64,000 nt of DNA, taken from positions 5,084,001 to 5,148,000 of the forward strand of contig CAVNZM010000013.1 in assembly GCA_963693365.1 (NCBI GenBank), written 5' to 3'. The position numbers and the translations under genes are program-made. Under the pieces are notes generated by a model. It ran no database searches and had not been told where the DNA came from. It was given only the letters and a program-made list of their open reading frames with translations. Below, piece after piece: positions 1 through 10,891 of this stretch. Positions within the stretch are counted from its first letter, which is position 1. Each line of letters opens with the position of its first letter. The DNA is from Amoebidium appalachense (taxonomy: Eukaryota > Ichthyosporea).

Positions 1-1041
1 ACTGTGTTAAGTTTAGTAGGTGGGTCGCAGACTGAGAATTTGATTACAACAACAACCACACCAGTTGCACTTCCGGCAGAAACGGCCGCACCAACTCTCT
101 CCATCAGTACGGTGACACAACAGTTTACTGTTACTGTAACCCCTACCCCCACGGGGGCCATTACCCTCACCCCTTCTTCTTCTGCCTCACCGACCACCGC
201 GGGGTTTCTCTCACCGAAGCCTACATCCAATGCATGGGGTTATTATCGCACAAGTAGAGACATCAAGGGCTCGGAGCACTGTGTAGGCGCAAACATTCAA
301 ATCGACAGCGCCGCAAATTTCAACCTGACTGCAACCAAAGCGTACAACATCACAAATGGAAATTTGGGGAAATACGTGTGGGTGATGAGTTTCAAGGAGA
401 GCAACGGGAAGAAGAGGGACATTTATTTGGGCACACAGTCCGGGCCGGGGCAGGCCTCGTACCTTTACTTTACGTGTCCTACCCCAAAACCCACTACCAC
501 CGCCACGTCGACACCCACACCCACCTCTATTGCTAGTGGGGAAGTCTCCACAAGTGTGCCGGCTGCAGCGACAACAGCAGCACGTAAGTACTGCGAAAGA
601 GAGTTTTATAATCTACCTATACTACCAAATAAAATATGTGTATTTTTATGTAGTGTGAGTGGGTAAAGGGGGAGACAGAACGGGTTGGCTAGATGTTAGC
701 TTGTGCACTTCTACCCCTCTTCCCCCCCCCCCCCCCCCCCCCCCCCCCCCACCACCACCACCACCAGCACCACCACCACCACCACCACACACACCCCCAC
801 ACACCATCCACCCACCCATCCATCCATCCACCCACCGGGGTCCCACCACACCCTCTTCTTTCCCCCCAGCACACAACACACCCCCAGTCACCCCCTACCG
901 TCTTTCTATGATTATTATATATTACGGCTGTCGCCTTCATCTGCATTAAAGGGGTGTGTGTGTGTGTTTGTGATGCTGGTGGTGGTGTTTGGTGGGTGTG
1001 GGTGTGTGCGTGTGTGTGTGTGTGTGCGTGTGTGTGTATGT

Positions 1042-1081
<40 letters not shown>

Positions 1082-2422
1082 GGGGGGGGGGGGGGGGGTT
1101 ACACGTTTAACGCATTTTTTTCTTGGGGGGGGGGGGGGAGGGGGGTTACACGTTTGGCGTATTTTTTTTTTGGGGGGGGGGGGTTTGGAGAGGGGGGGGT
1201 GAGGGGGGTGAGGGGGGAGGGTTACACGTTTGGCGCATACTCATTTTGGAAAAGTGGGATTTGTGTGCAAATTACAACAATGCAGTCCTTCTTTCATTAC
1301 GCCGCACCTGTACGGTCTCATGAACTTCGTTGAAAGAGGCTGTGTGCTATTGCACTTTGCTTGGTTTCTTTCTGTCGTTCTTTCTTTCGTTTTTTTTCCT
1401 CTCCTCCCCCCCCCCCCCCCCCCCCCCTACACACACACACAAAATAATACTAATAATAAATAATAATGATAATGATAATAACATGATAATAATAATAATA
1501 ATAAACAAACAACAACATAACACCTCCCATTTTTTGTGGAATAGACACATAACCGGCTGACACAAGCAATAACCCCTAACAGTTTTCCGTCGTCAAGCAC
1601 CCACCGACACCTCTACGCTCGCTCCCTTCACCCTAGACCCAAGCCTCACCTTCCCCCTACCAACCGAAATCCCAGCGTCAACCCCCGCTACAACAGACCC
1701 CACCCTTCAACCCCCCCCTGTTGGTGGACTAGACGGCGCCCAAATTTCCTCCGGTGGGTCTGTGGGAGCCGTCACCCCTTCGGATTCTGTTTTAGCAATT
1801 CCGTCAAATCCATTGGAACCCCCCGGTGCCGAAGTTTCAGCAATTGCAGACCCCGGAGTCACACCCTTGGCTGAGCAAACCCAATCCCCCGCTACCATAC
1901 CAATTGCCCTCCCGAACGGCACGCAAGCCGCAGAACCCCTCCTTGCCATCACATCCTCTGAAATTACAGATACGACCCCCCCGGCCACTGCTACAACCAG
2001 CGAATCGACCCCACCTGCAGCCACCACCACTGAATCCACCCCCACCTCCACCTCCACCCCAACACCCACGCCGATTTCCGCTCCGGCGCCTGCTAAAGAC
2101 ATTCCGGCGTGCAATGTAGCAGGGAGTGACGTCATGCTGAATGGGGTGGTGACGTCATCAAAGGACGATGCGGTGGAGGTGTTTGATACCATCATTTCGA
2201 ACAAGCCGTGGGGTTTTGCAAAGACCGCTTTTACGGGAAAGAATGTAAGTGGCCCACACCTACACACATGCAAATTCATACATATTAGACAGCACACAGT
2301 TACTTCTTACTCACAAAAACACATCAGCGCTTGCATCTGCGCAACTACACATGCACACACACACATACATCATCACATCTATACCTGCACCCACACAAAC
2401 CTATACACATGCACGCATCCAA

Positions 2423-2457
<35 letters not shown>

Positions 2458-2478
2458 ACACACACACACCTATGCACG

Positions 2479-2513
<35 letters not shown>

Positions 2514-3087
2514 GCACGCACGCACATACACACACAGACACACACACACACACACACACCACACCACACCACACACCACACGTATCCACCACCCACCAAT
2601 TGCAGCCGTTTTCTCACCATCCAAATCACTTGCAAAATCCACAACCTTTTCGGGAACTCTTCTAGCTCTGCCAACCCCCCCCCCCCCCCCCAACCCCCCC
2701 CCCCCCCTACCTCCCCCCTTCCCCCCCCCCCCCCCCCCCTCTCCCCCCCCCCCCCAAAAAAAAAAAAGAGGAAAAAAAAGAAAAGGGAAACAAAGAGGGA
2801 ACGACAAAAAAAATTTGCACCTCAGCACCCATATCCACTCTAGCCCCCCTGCAGAGAAGCAATCACATTAAAGTCAAACTATCAAAAGAAGAGAAAATGG
2901 AAGCTTGAAGTTTGTTGGCAGCCCATAGGCTGGTATATGCTGCATATTGGGGGGGAAGGGGATGGGGGGATGGAGGGGAGAGAAAGCCGGTGAGGTGGGA
3001 CGAGGCAATAAGAGAGGCCGAATGAAGAAGGATTGAGGAGGAAGAGGGGGAGGGGGGGGGGGGGGGATGTGTGTGTTTTCCTTTTGG

Positions 3088-3125
<38 letters not shown>

Positions 3126-3454
3126 GGATGAGAGGGAGAAGTAAATAGCAAGACAAAGAGAAATAGAAAGAGGGGGAGAGAAGTAAGCTCACACAAACAT
3201 ATACACTATCAGGCATACAATGATGCAACAGATGATGGAGATTGTCTCGACATGTCTGAAGGCACACGGCCCAACTTCAAAAATCTCCGCTACACCGCTA
3301 TTGGCTATTACATTCCATCACTGAATGCAAATGCGGCAGCACGGCAGGCCCTGTGGGTGCAGGATGGAGGGAGGAAGATTTTGAAACTGAGTTTGGGCAA
3401 CATGAACAGCACGGATGACCACATTGTATGTTTCCCCTCCTTCTCTCCCCCCCG

Positions 3455-3491
<37 letters not shown>

Positions 3492-3663
3492 ACACACACA
3501 CACCCAACCACCACCACCACCACCACAACCACCACCACCCACCCTCTCCACACTGTGTGCACACACATACACAGAACCACACACATATACGGCAAGCAAG
3601 CACGCATCCGTGCACGTGTGTGTGTGTGTGTGCGCCCGCGCACACCTTCACATACACACACAT

Positions 3664-3756
<93 letters not shown>

Positions 3757-4652
3757 ACCACACACAAACACACTCGCTCACTCACTCATATACACACACG
3801 CACACAACCTAATCACCTAAAACTACCCTGCCCACCCCCACCCCCACCCCCACCCGTTTGGTTGTGTTTGCACTCTCTTTTTGTATCTGTTAGATACCTC
3901 CAACTCTCCCCCCCCCCCCCCCCCCCACCCCCACCCTCCCATTCCATCCCACCTTCCTCCCCTCCCCTGCCTCCAACCCGTACATTCTCAACCCTTACCC
4001 CCCCCCCCCCCCCCCCCCCTCGGTGCCCTCATGCCTTTCCCCTCTCTCTTCTTTCTACTTACTGCCCCTCCCCACACATTCCCTCTATCTGCTCCGTTGT
4101 ACCCTCCCCCATCCGCCCACCTCTTGACTTCATTGAGCTCGACAAAAGTGTGGAAATATTCGCCATCAATTTACGGTTTTTTTTATATCACAATACTAAT
4201 AATCAACCCGTTTTCCCGTGCAGTCCACCCGTTTTTTCAACCGCACGGGCTACTACCTCTTCCAAGGCGGCCAATGCCAATGGGTGGATTCGTGCGGGTA
4301 CGATTGCTTCTTCTCAATTTACGACCGTCCCTACCTCCAGCAAATGGGTTCCGGAAAACAGGCCGGAATTCCCGGAATTTCCGAAAGCAAGGCAAACGGC
4401 CGGTGGGTGAACCTGTATCTCGGAAATCCCACAATGGAAAAGGTCGCGGTTTCATACCCTGGGCTCGTTGCCTTCGACAAATCCCAGAAATGGCTCACTA
4501 CACAGGCGGTATTTTCGTTTGCGTCTGCGGGCGGAAGTGATGACGTCACCCTGATGCATTTTGACCGTGTGAAGAAGGACACACCCAAGGCTACTGAATT
4601 CTCGCTGCCAAAAGAATGTGTGGGTGCCGAAAAATTCATTAAGAAAACATAA
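1..4652 (+). CDS. Secreted Ser/Thr/Pro-rich protein, unknown family (5' partial)
   Basis: Four exons join in frame with GT-AG introns: start of window to 583 (open from about base 4), 1583-2244, 3213-3425 and 4224-4652 (TAA). Donors are gtaagt, gtaagt and gtatgt; acceptors end in cag. At least about 628 residues are encoded; the start and any signal peptide lie to the left. Two Thr/Ser/Pro/Ala linkers typical of O-glycosylated extracellular stalks (first about 75 residues, and most of exon 2 before the DIPACNV segment) alternate with Cys-containing globular segments. Three segments carry a similar motif (DIYLGT, LKLSLGN, LYLGN), each preceded by a Gly/Lys-rich turn, which suggests a diverged repeated domain. 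N-glycosylation sequons such as NRT and NLT are present. I do not recognise the family. Exon joins are well supported; function is unknown. The introns are filled with poly-C and CA repeats. Confidence 0.7.
720..1440. repeat. Poly-C, TG and T-to-G homopolymer tracts in intron 1
   Basis: The first intron (584-1582) holds a poly-C run followed by CAC/CCA repeats (722-830), a (TG)n block (955-1041), a T run passing directly into a G run (about 1042-1098), two further G-rich blocks that each follow a short acacgttt-like unit (1099-1230), and another poly-C to CA junction near 1403-1440. The gttacacgttt(aa/gg)cgcat unit recurs three times between G runs, so this is also a small tandem repeat. Confidence 0.85.
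2340..2770. repeat. CA, poly-C and C-to-A tracts in intron 2
   Basis: Intron 2 (2245-3212) contains scattered CA dinucleotides, a poly-C run (2425-2457) leading into (CA)n with CG steps, then several poly-C runs (2677-2755) ending in an A-rich tract. Further on (3050-3124) are poly-G runs. Confidence 0.85.
3440..4020. repeat. Poly-C and long CA microsatellite in intron 3
   Basis: Intron 3 (3426-4223) carries a poly-C run (about 3448-3490), CCA repeats, a CA microsatellite about 90 bp long (3660-3750) and two more C-rich blocks (3910-4020). Confidence 0.85.
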
Positions 4653-4779
4653 AATGTCTTCCTACATGTGCCCTTTTCCCTTTTAAGGTGATACGAAGAA
4701 GCCTTTTCCTCTGCCATGATATGAATAGTGTTATTGCATCCACCGCATAGGGATATATACTAATAGTGTGATTCTGAAC

Positions 4780-4785
4780 AATAAA
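4780..4785 (+). promoter_or_regulatory. Polyadenylation signal AATAAA
   Basis: A canonical AATAAA lies 128 bases after the stop codon of the left-edge gene and is the best candidate for its 3' processing signal. Confidence 0.55.
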
Positions 4786-4799
4786 GCATCATTAGTATG

Positions 4800-5542
4800 A
4801 CATGGTAACTAAGTTACATGGATGTATTGTGTGCACTGGTGCACGGCAATAAGGACGAACTATTGTTGTTGTTTAACCCGTACATGCCACAGCAATCACA
4901 CAACACAAGGATGGATGATGTATGACAATAGCCTGACTGTTTTCTTTCACGCCAACCCATGGGAATATCGTGTGCAATAAGTGATTGCAATTGCCCCTGC
5001 GTACTTACTATATGGGTTGTGCCAGTGGTGAGTGGATGTTCATGGATTGGCAAAGTGTATGCAAAAAGGTGCATGGAAATATCCGGGTTAAACTAAAGAA
5101 AAACACAACACAAAAAAGAATTTTCCAAGCACATAAGTCCATACACAGGAAGTCCCTTCGCACCTGATTGGACAAAACACGATCCGATGACGTAAATCAG
5201 GGGAGAACGATCCGATCCCCAAGCGACATAAAGAGGCCGTCAGGCCCCTCTAGCGGGGTGTTGCCCCCCCATTTAGGGCCCAGACACACATGGGGTTATG
5301 GTTATTGGGTTAATGTTTTTATTTTGGTAATTTATTATCAAATATTGTAAGTTTTAGCCAGTTATGCTCCGATCTCCCTCATGATACCTAGGGGCTTCCT
5401 TCGTATAGACCTACCTCTTTTCCAAGCGGTGTGTGTGTGTGTGTGTATGTATGTGTGTGTGTGTGTGTGTGTATGTGTGTGTGTGTGTGCGCGCGCGCGC
5501 GAGTGCGCGTGTGCGTGTGTTTGTGTGTGCGTGCGCACGTGT

Positions 5543-5591
<49 letters not shown>

Positions 5592-6540
5592 CGTGTGTGT
5601 GTGTGCGCGTGTGCGTGCGTGTGTGTGGTGTGTGTGCGTTGGGGTGGGGGCGGGGGGAGGAGGGGGGGAGGGGGGGGGGGGGGGGACCTATGGGATGTGT
5701 GACAAGTTGATAAAAAAGCTGTGCAGGTTCCTTAATAATTTCGCCGTTCGTTTTTAAGATTCGGCACACGTGCATGAGGTGCTAATTAAACGAGAGGGAG
5801 AAAGGGGCACGGGGGCTCGGGCCTGGGGACAGATGAGGTGGTGGTGGTGGTGGTGGTGGTGGCCCCAGGGGGGGGGGGGGGGGGGGGGGGAGGGGGGAAG
5901 GGAGGCTTAAGCCCCCTGCCCCATATGCATCCTTTTATGCTCTGCAGCACATAGTAATTCCAAGTTGATTTTAAAAGTTGCATGTTATCAGTGTTTTTTG
6001 CAGAATAATTATTCCGTCGTCCACCATGAATACTTTTGGTTACAGCAGAATTATAACGGAAGTTCCTACTTTTTCGTTTGTTATATCATTAATTCTGCCT
6101 GCTGCAGTTGCTAGATCTAGAATCATTACGAATTTCTGCTCGCTTTTTTTTCGGTTCGAAGCTAAATTCCAATATAAAGTTTTTTATTTGCAAGATGCCT
6201 TTTTTCGAGTTGTGGTGCAACCAGAAGTGGATTAAAGCCCCCCCCCCCCCCCCCCCCCCCCCCCTCCCCCCTCCCCTCCTACTTTCTTTTCAGCTTAATA
6301 TCCCCCGGCCTCGGTACTGTACATAGGCCCTCACAGCTATTCTAAATTAGGAATCCAAAATTAATTCGCGCCATTATTTCACAAGTGATTAACCGTCATG
6401 GGGAGCCACTGTACAGACATTTCTGTACGATATATAGATAGCGGTTGCACATCGAAATCCGAGCGTAGCTCATGTGAGTCCATCCATAAATATTAGTGGT
6501 CCACAATTGTTCAGCAAGAAGTTCAACGGTGCCACGTGGG
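4800..6540. other. Intergenic region with TG/CG and poly-G tracts
   Basis: No coding signal was found here. It contains an alternating purine-pyrimidine block of TG and CG steps (5428-5560) passing into poly-G (5558-5590), further G runs (5640-5685), a GGT repeat followed by poly-G (5837-5890) and a poly-C run (6238-6264). The rest is unique sequence with no recognised feature. Confidence 0.6.
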
Positions 6541-6544
6541 CCGG

Positions 6545-6550
6545 TTTATT
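6545..6550 (-). promoter_or_regulatory. Possible polyadenylation signal for hydrolase gene
   Basis: On the minus strand this reads AATAAA, about 165 bases past the hydrolase stop codon. No nearer copy is visible. Confidence 0.35.
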
Positions 6551-6713
6551 TATGTCAATAAACTTTTTTTACGGTCACACACCGCGCCGGTGGTGTGGCA
6601 CACAGAGGCCAAACTCTGCAAGTGGCGATAAAAATATCTGAAGCATATTCCTACTTTTTCCTTAGTTTTATAAACTACACTGAGCCTTAGTTGTTCTCAT
6701 GCATATATTGCGG

Positions 6714-8009
6714 CTATGCAAACAGTGTCTGAGTGATGTCATTGTAGTAGGGGCCGGTGTGGAAGGCCATGGGGATGGCCACGCGTGGGGCCGTAGGGTC
6801 GTCCAGGCGCAGCTTTGTGAGGTCGACCATCTGCATATTGCGCACGGCTGGTGTGGAGAAGTACAGCCGCCGGGCGCTGTGGTCGCGCACAACGGTCCAG
6901 GCCGAGGTCCATTCGTCGGCGCCCTTGGCCAGCGCCACGCGCCCAATCATGGCTGTGGCCGCGCTCACGTGGTCCACGGCCGGGTCGCTGGACACGTACG
7001 ACGGCAGGTGGGGCCCCAGCGCCCCGGCCCAGGCCCCCCCGCTGCGCACGGCACTCTCCTGCAGCATGGCCATCTGCACCAGCCGGTCCTCGGGGGTGGT
7101 GCCGCCGGCACCGTGCATGGCCGCCTCCAGCGTGGCATTGGAAACCACCGCCACGTCCTCATAGTCAGTGCCGTTGAGCCGTGTCCGCAGCTCAGTGCGC
7201 ATGGCCTCCCACGTGGGGTCGTTGGTCATGGTCATAACCTTGCGGCTGTCGTACATGCACACCCGCGCCCGGGACTCATGGGCCCTGCTGTGGATGGGGT
7301 CTTTCGAGGCAAAGCACTCGGGGCCCAGGGTGGCGTTCTGCGTGCCGATGAACTCCACCACCAGCGACTGGCCGGCTGTGTCGTGGAACTGCAGGTGGCC
7401 CCCCAGCCGGCCGCCACGGGAGGCAAAGATGTCCAGCTCGGGCAGGTGGCCCTCGGCAATCTGGTGGGTCTCAAACTGGCGGCGCACACAAGCCACCGTG
7501 TCGCACACGGCCAGCATGTACTTGACCAGGCTGTAGGAGCCCAGCACGGGCCGCGGGTCGGACTGCAGCGGCTTTTGGTATGTGGTGGCGTCCAGCAGCA
7601 GCATGGCGGCAGACAGCCCGGCCTCGTTGAGGCCGTCCAGGGCGGTGGTGGGCTTGCGCAAACCGTCCATGTACACGTAGCCGTGCACAGTGCTGACAGC
7701 TGGCGTGCTGTTGCACCAGTCGCAGCCCTTGACCGGCACGAGCTCGGTGGGGGCGCCACGGGGCACGACGTTGATGTAGCTGTTGAAGTCCGGGGCGCCC
7801 CAGTCCAAGGTGCGGGCAGACACGTGGTAGTTCTGTGCCGTGGCATAGCGCAGCTTGAGCTCGCTGCAGGCTGTGGCACTGCCGACCGCCATGGCCAGAA
7901 GCAGCATCTGAAGACACACACGTGTAGTATTACTGTTGAATGCAGCCTGCATAGGGTGCTGTACATGTGCACCTGTACTCGTGCCCTGCGAAGTCCTGCT
8001 GCCAGCCAT
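6714..8009 (-). CDS. Linear amide C-N hydrolase (penicillin acylase/choloylglycine hydrolase-like, Ntn fold)
   Basis: One uninterrupted frame of 431 codons. The likely start is the Met at codon 35 (7907), which gives a typical signal peptide ending ATAC and a 397-residue protein; the upstream Met codons at 8009 and 7952 do not look like a signal peptide. In this Ntn-hydrolase family autoprocessing exposes a nucleophilic Cys; here Cys48 (full-frame numbering) opens the segment CSELKLRYATAQNY, followed by SARTLDWG with Arg66 and Asp69 at the expected spacing. GLNEAGLSAA (Asn128) and VMTMTNDPTW (Asn263) match other active-site blocks. The family cleaves amide bonds of bile salts, penicillin V or N-acyl lipids; the substrate here is unknown. 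Secretion or a lysosome-like location is inferred. A decayed copy lies head-to-head at 9645-10838. Codon use is GC-rich. Family assignment is fairly sure. Confidence 0.85.
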   Translation of the reverse strand: MAGSRTSQGTSTGAHVQHPMQAAFNSNTTRVCLQMLLLAMAVGSATACSELKLRYATAQNYHVSARTLDWGAPDFNSYINVVPRGAPTELVPVKGCDWCNSTPAVSTVHGYVYMDGLRKPTTALDGLNEAGLSAAMLLLDATTYQKPLQSDPRPVLGSYSLVKYMLAVCDTVACVRRQFETHQIAEGHLPELDIFASRGGRLGGHLQFHDTAGQSLVVEFIGTQNATLGPECFASKDPIHSRAHESRARVCMYDSRKVMTMTNDPTWEAMRTELRTRLNGTDYEDVAVVSNATLEAAMHGAGGTTPEDRLVQMAMLQESAVRSGGAWAGALGPHLPSYVSSDPAVDHVSAATAMIGRVALAKGADEWTSAWTVVRDHSARRLYFSTPAVRNMQMVDLTKLRLDDPTAPRVAIPMAFHTGPYYNDITQTLFA

Positions 8010-8187
8010 GTTGCTGTTCTTATTGAGAGCGCTGATGGTGATATAATGGAGCTCGGGGCGAGGGAATTTCGTCTAAGAGCATAAGCCGTTTTGCGGACAC
8101 GGACTCGGAAGTTGGATTCGGTGCAATGAGCTGTAGATCAGATGTGATTGTCGTTCGGAACTGTCCGCTGTGTGCAGAAAGCCCCTG

Positions 8188-8234
8188 TTTATATAAGCTC
8201 GGAGGTACTATTTTTAGTCGTCAATATTGATTGG
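8188..8234 (-). promoter_or_regulatory. TATA box (8188-8197) and CCAAT box (8230-8234) of hydrolase gene
   Basis: On the minus strand CCAAT lies 33 bases upstream of CTTATATAAA, itself about 180 bases upstream of the first in-frame Met and 280 bases upstream of the preferred start. The same CCAAT-then-TATA order precedes the paralogous pseudogene. Confidence 0.5.
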
Positions 8235-8239
8235 CTAGC

Positions 8240-9280
8240 GCTGCCTCAGCCACTAGCCAGGCCCTGCCAGGGCCCAGGGTTGAGATTTCGGTGAAAAATG
8301 GCCTTTGTTTTGGAGGTTGGAACTATTGACCCCCTTCCCCTCCAGTTAGGCTAATCCCCCCCTCGCCCTTCCCCCCCCCCTTTCCCCCCCCCCCCCCCCC
8401 CCCTTCCCCCCCTCCTCCTGTTCTCACCAATATAGCCTACACGCATGTCCTGTGAACATATGCAGACTGTGGGCCCATCCATTGGCCAAGTTCCAACCCA
8501 GGTCCCAGACCGATCCCGGTGCCCGGGTTTGAATCGTTGCTTTTCATTGGATAAACAACACGGCCAATCGGATGTCGCCGGACACGTACATATTGGGCCT
8601 CATGAATATGATACTGCTGTTACACTGAACCTAGCGTCACAAACACTGAACACGGCGCCGGCCGGCTCTTTCACCCACCCACCCCCTTCCCATTTACTCT
8701 CTTTATTGAAATCTCTCTTTTTCTCCATATCCCCCCCCTCTCCCCCCAACTCTCTCTACCTATCGCTTACTCACACACACACAAACACACACACCCAAAT
8801 CCCTTTGCCACATGTACTGTGGAATGTACAAGTTGAAATTTGGGTGACTGTCAAGAATCTGAGGAGGGTAAACTTTGTGTCCTATTGTGGGCGAGGCACC
8901 CCTGTAGGGAGGTGAAAAGAAATGCTATTGTTATACATGGGGAGCCTTGGGGGCGTATGTTCATGCAAAAGGATATGGAAATTTTTGTGGTTCTCCCATA
9001 ACTTCTTTACTTGCAGGGTGCAGCTGGTTATGTACAGTGTAATATATCTAAGTTGTAACCTATTTATTTAAATTGTTGACAATTGACTGGACATGTGGGA
9101 CTACAATGCGTATTAGTGGTGAAAACTTTTCCAAAGATAAACTCGACCAATTAACTTAGTTTTGGGGCGTTAATTTCTGGTTTTTTTTTTAAAAAAAAAA
9201 AATCTCTTTTTTGCAGCAGCTGCTGTCTTGACTCTTTGATTTCGGACCAACACTTGAAGTCTTGAAACAGACAGCGAGGT
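8240..9280. other. Spacer between head-to-head hydrolase copies
   Basis: No gene seen. Contains C-rich low-complexity DNA (8338-8414), further CCAAT/ATTGG motifs near 8478, 8545 and 8563, a short CA repeat (8773-8795) and a T-run/A-run hairpin (9181-9201). Confidence 0.5.
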
Positions 9281-9283
9281 TTG

Positions 9284-9397
9284 ATTGGTCATACCTTGAA
9301 ACTTGCCAATTTTTGGAGCAATCCCACTTCGTAGCCAATCAGTCATCCAGATCTTGAAAGAATGCAAGGGGGTTGACCTCGCCCACATTATATAAAG
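9284..9397 (+). promoter_or_regulatory. CCAAT/ATTGG boxes and TATATAAAG of the pseudogene copy
   Basis: ATTGG (9284-9288), CCAAT (9306-9310 and 9335-9339) and TATATAAAG (9389-9397) precede the pseudogene start codon by about 250 bases. The promoter therefore appears retained although the gene is broken. Confidence 0.45.
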
Positions 9398-9644
9398 GAT
9401 CGAGGTCGACCTCGACACAAAGGCATCGAATTTTGACAACACGAAACATATCATTGCCACCTTTCCTCAAGAACGGCAGAGCAGGCATCCGGCTGAGCGC
9501 CAGTAAATCAAGCCGCCAAACAGTGCCAAACACTTCACAAAGAGTTATCCTCCAAATTTATATCTGCGGGCATTATTATAATATTAGGTACATATCTGCA
9601 ATCAATATGGCCGAACGTTTGTCACACACACTGCGGGATCCATC

Positions 9645-10838
9645 ATGGCAACCATGCGGCGTTTTTATGTAGCTGCAGCTGCCTCGAGTCTGTCTCCCAG
9701 CAGCCTTGCCTGCAGCGAGCTCAAGCTGCGCTACGCCACGGCGCAGAACTACAGTCGGCGTCCGCGAATAAGAGACTCCACGAATAAGAGATCTAGCGCT
9801 ACCAAAGTTGGGGGGACAATTATATGACATCATGGTTTATTATAGAGTGACGTTATTTTCTCATGTGGAGGGAGTCTCTTATTCGTAGACGCCAAGTGTA
9901 CCACGTGTCTGCGCGCACCTTGGGCTTCAACGAGGCCGGGCTGTCTGCCGCCATGCTGCTGCTGGCACCAACAGCCGCTGCAGTCCGACCCACAGCCCGT
10001 GCTAGGCTCCTACAGCCTGGTCAAGTACATGCTGGCCGTGTGCGGCACGGTGGCTTGTGTGCGCCGCCAGTTTGAGACCCACCAGATTGCCGAGGGCCAC
10101 CTGCCCGAGCTGGACATCTTTGCCTCCCGCGGCGGCCGGCTGGGGGGCCACCTGCAGTTCCACGACACAGCCGGCCAGTCGCTGGTGGTGGAGTTCATCG
10201 GCACGCAGAACGCCACGCTGGCCCCCGAGTGCTTTGCCTCGAAAGACCCCATCCACAGCAGGGCCCATGAGTCCCGGGTACAGATGTGCATGTACGACAG
10301 CCGCAAGGTCATGACCATGACCAACGACCCCACGTGGGAGGCCATGCGCACTGAGCTGCGGACACGGCTCAACGGCACCGACTATGAGGACGTGGCGGTG
10401 ATTTCCAATGCCACGCTGGAGGCGGCCATGCCCGGTGCCGGCGGCACCCCCCCCCCCCCCAGGACCGACTGGTGCAGATGGCCATGCTGCAGGAGAGTGC
10501 CGTGCGCAGCGGGGGGGCCTGGGCCGGGGCGCTGGGGCCCCACCTGCCGTCGTACGTGTCCAGCGACCCGGCCGCTTGACCACGTGACCGCGGCCACAGC
10601 CATGATTGGACGCGTGGCGCTGGCCAAGGGCACCGACGAATGGACCTCGGCCTGGACCGTTGTGCGCGACCACAGCGCCCGGCGGCTGTACTTCTCCACA
10701 CCAGCCGTGCGGAACATGCAGATGGTCTACCTCACAAAGCTGCGCCTGGACGACCCTACGGCCCCACGCGTGGCCACTCCCATGGCTTTCCACACTGGCC
10801 CCTACTACAATGACGTCACCTAGGCATTGTTTGCATAG
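9645..10838 (+). pseudogene. Decayed copy of the linear amide hydrolase
   Basis: This plus-strand copy is closely similar to the intact gene at 6714-8009 but inverted. It keeps a start (9645), a signal peptide and the nucleophile context ACSELKLRYATAQNY, then shows five lesions. A 147-bp MITE is inserted within the codon run AAC-TAC (9752-9898). An internal deletion joins ARTL directly to FNEAGLS, removing the Asp of the RTLDWG block and about 58 residues. A frameshift follows near 9970-9999. A poly-C expansion near 10448-10460 shifts the frame and a compensating change near 10570 restores it. A CAG-to-TAG change at 10821 ends the frame five residues early. Activity is not expected. AATAAA follows at 10886. 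Confidence 0.9.
9752..9898. mobile_element. 147-bp Tc1/mariner-pogo-type MITE with TA target duplication
   Basis: The ends are near-perfect inverted repeats: CAGTCGGCGTCCGCGAATAA on the left and, read from the right on the other strand, CACTTGGCGTCTACGAATAA; both continue with GAGACTCC. The element is flanked by TA on each side (9750-9751 and 9899-9900). The intact paralogue has a single TA at exactly this codon, so the empty site is present in the same window. CAGT-type termini plus TA duplication are the signature of Tc1/mariner/pogo elements. The interior is too short for a transposase. Confidence 0.9.
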
Positions 10839-10885
10839 ATAGGTGCAGGCTGTGACTGTATGTCATTTAATAATATCGTTCCCTA

Positions 10886-10891
10886 AATAAA
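10886..10891 (+). promoter_or_regulatory. Polyadenylation signal AATAAA after pseudogene
   Basis: AATAAA lies about 50 bases past the ancestral stop of the hydrolase copy. Confidence 0.45.

Noticed and set aside
646-1560. Numerous open frames encoding poly-Pro, poly-Gly, His/Thr or Cys/Val repeats, here and throughout the window
   Set aside because: They are translations of poly-C/poly-G, CA/TG and CT/GA microsatellites in introns and spacers; they open in several frames on both strands and have no domain content.
6699-8084. 461-codon open frame on the plus strand opposite the hydrolase
   Set aside because: It is the antisense shadow of a GC-rich gene; the minus-strand frame carries the catalytic motifs. 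The same applies to long frames opposite the pseudogene.
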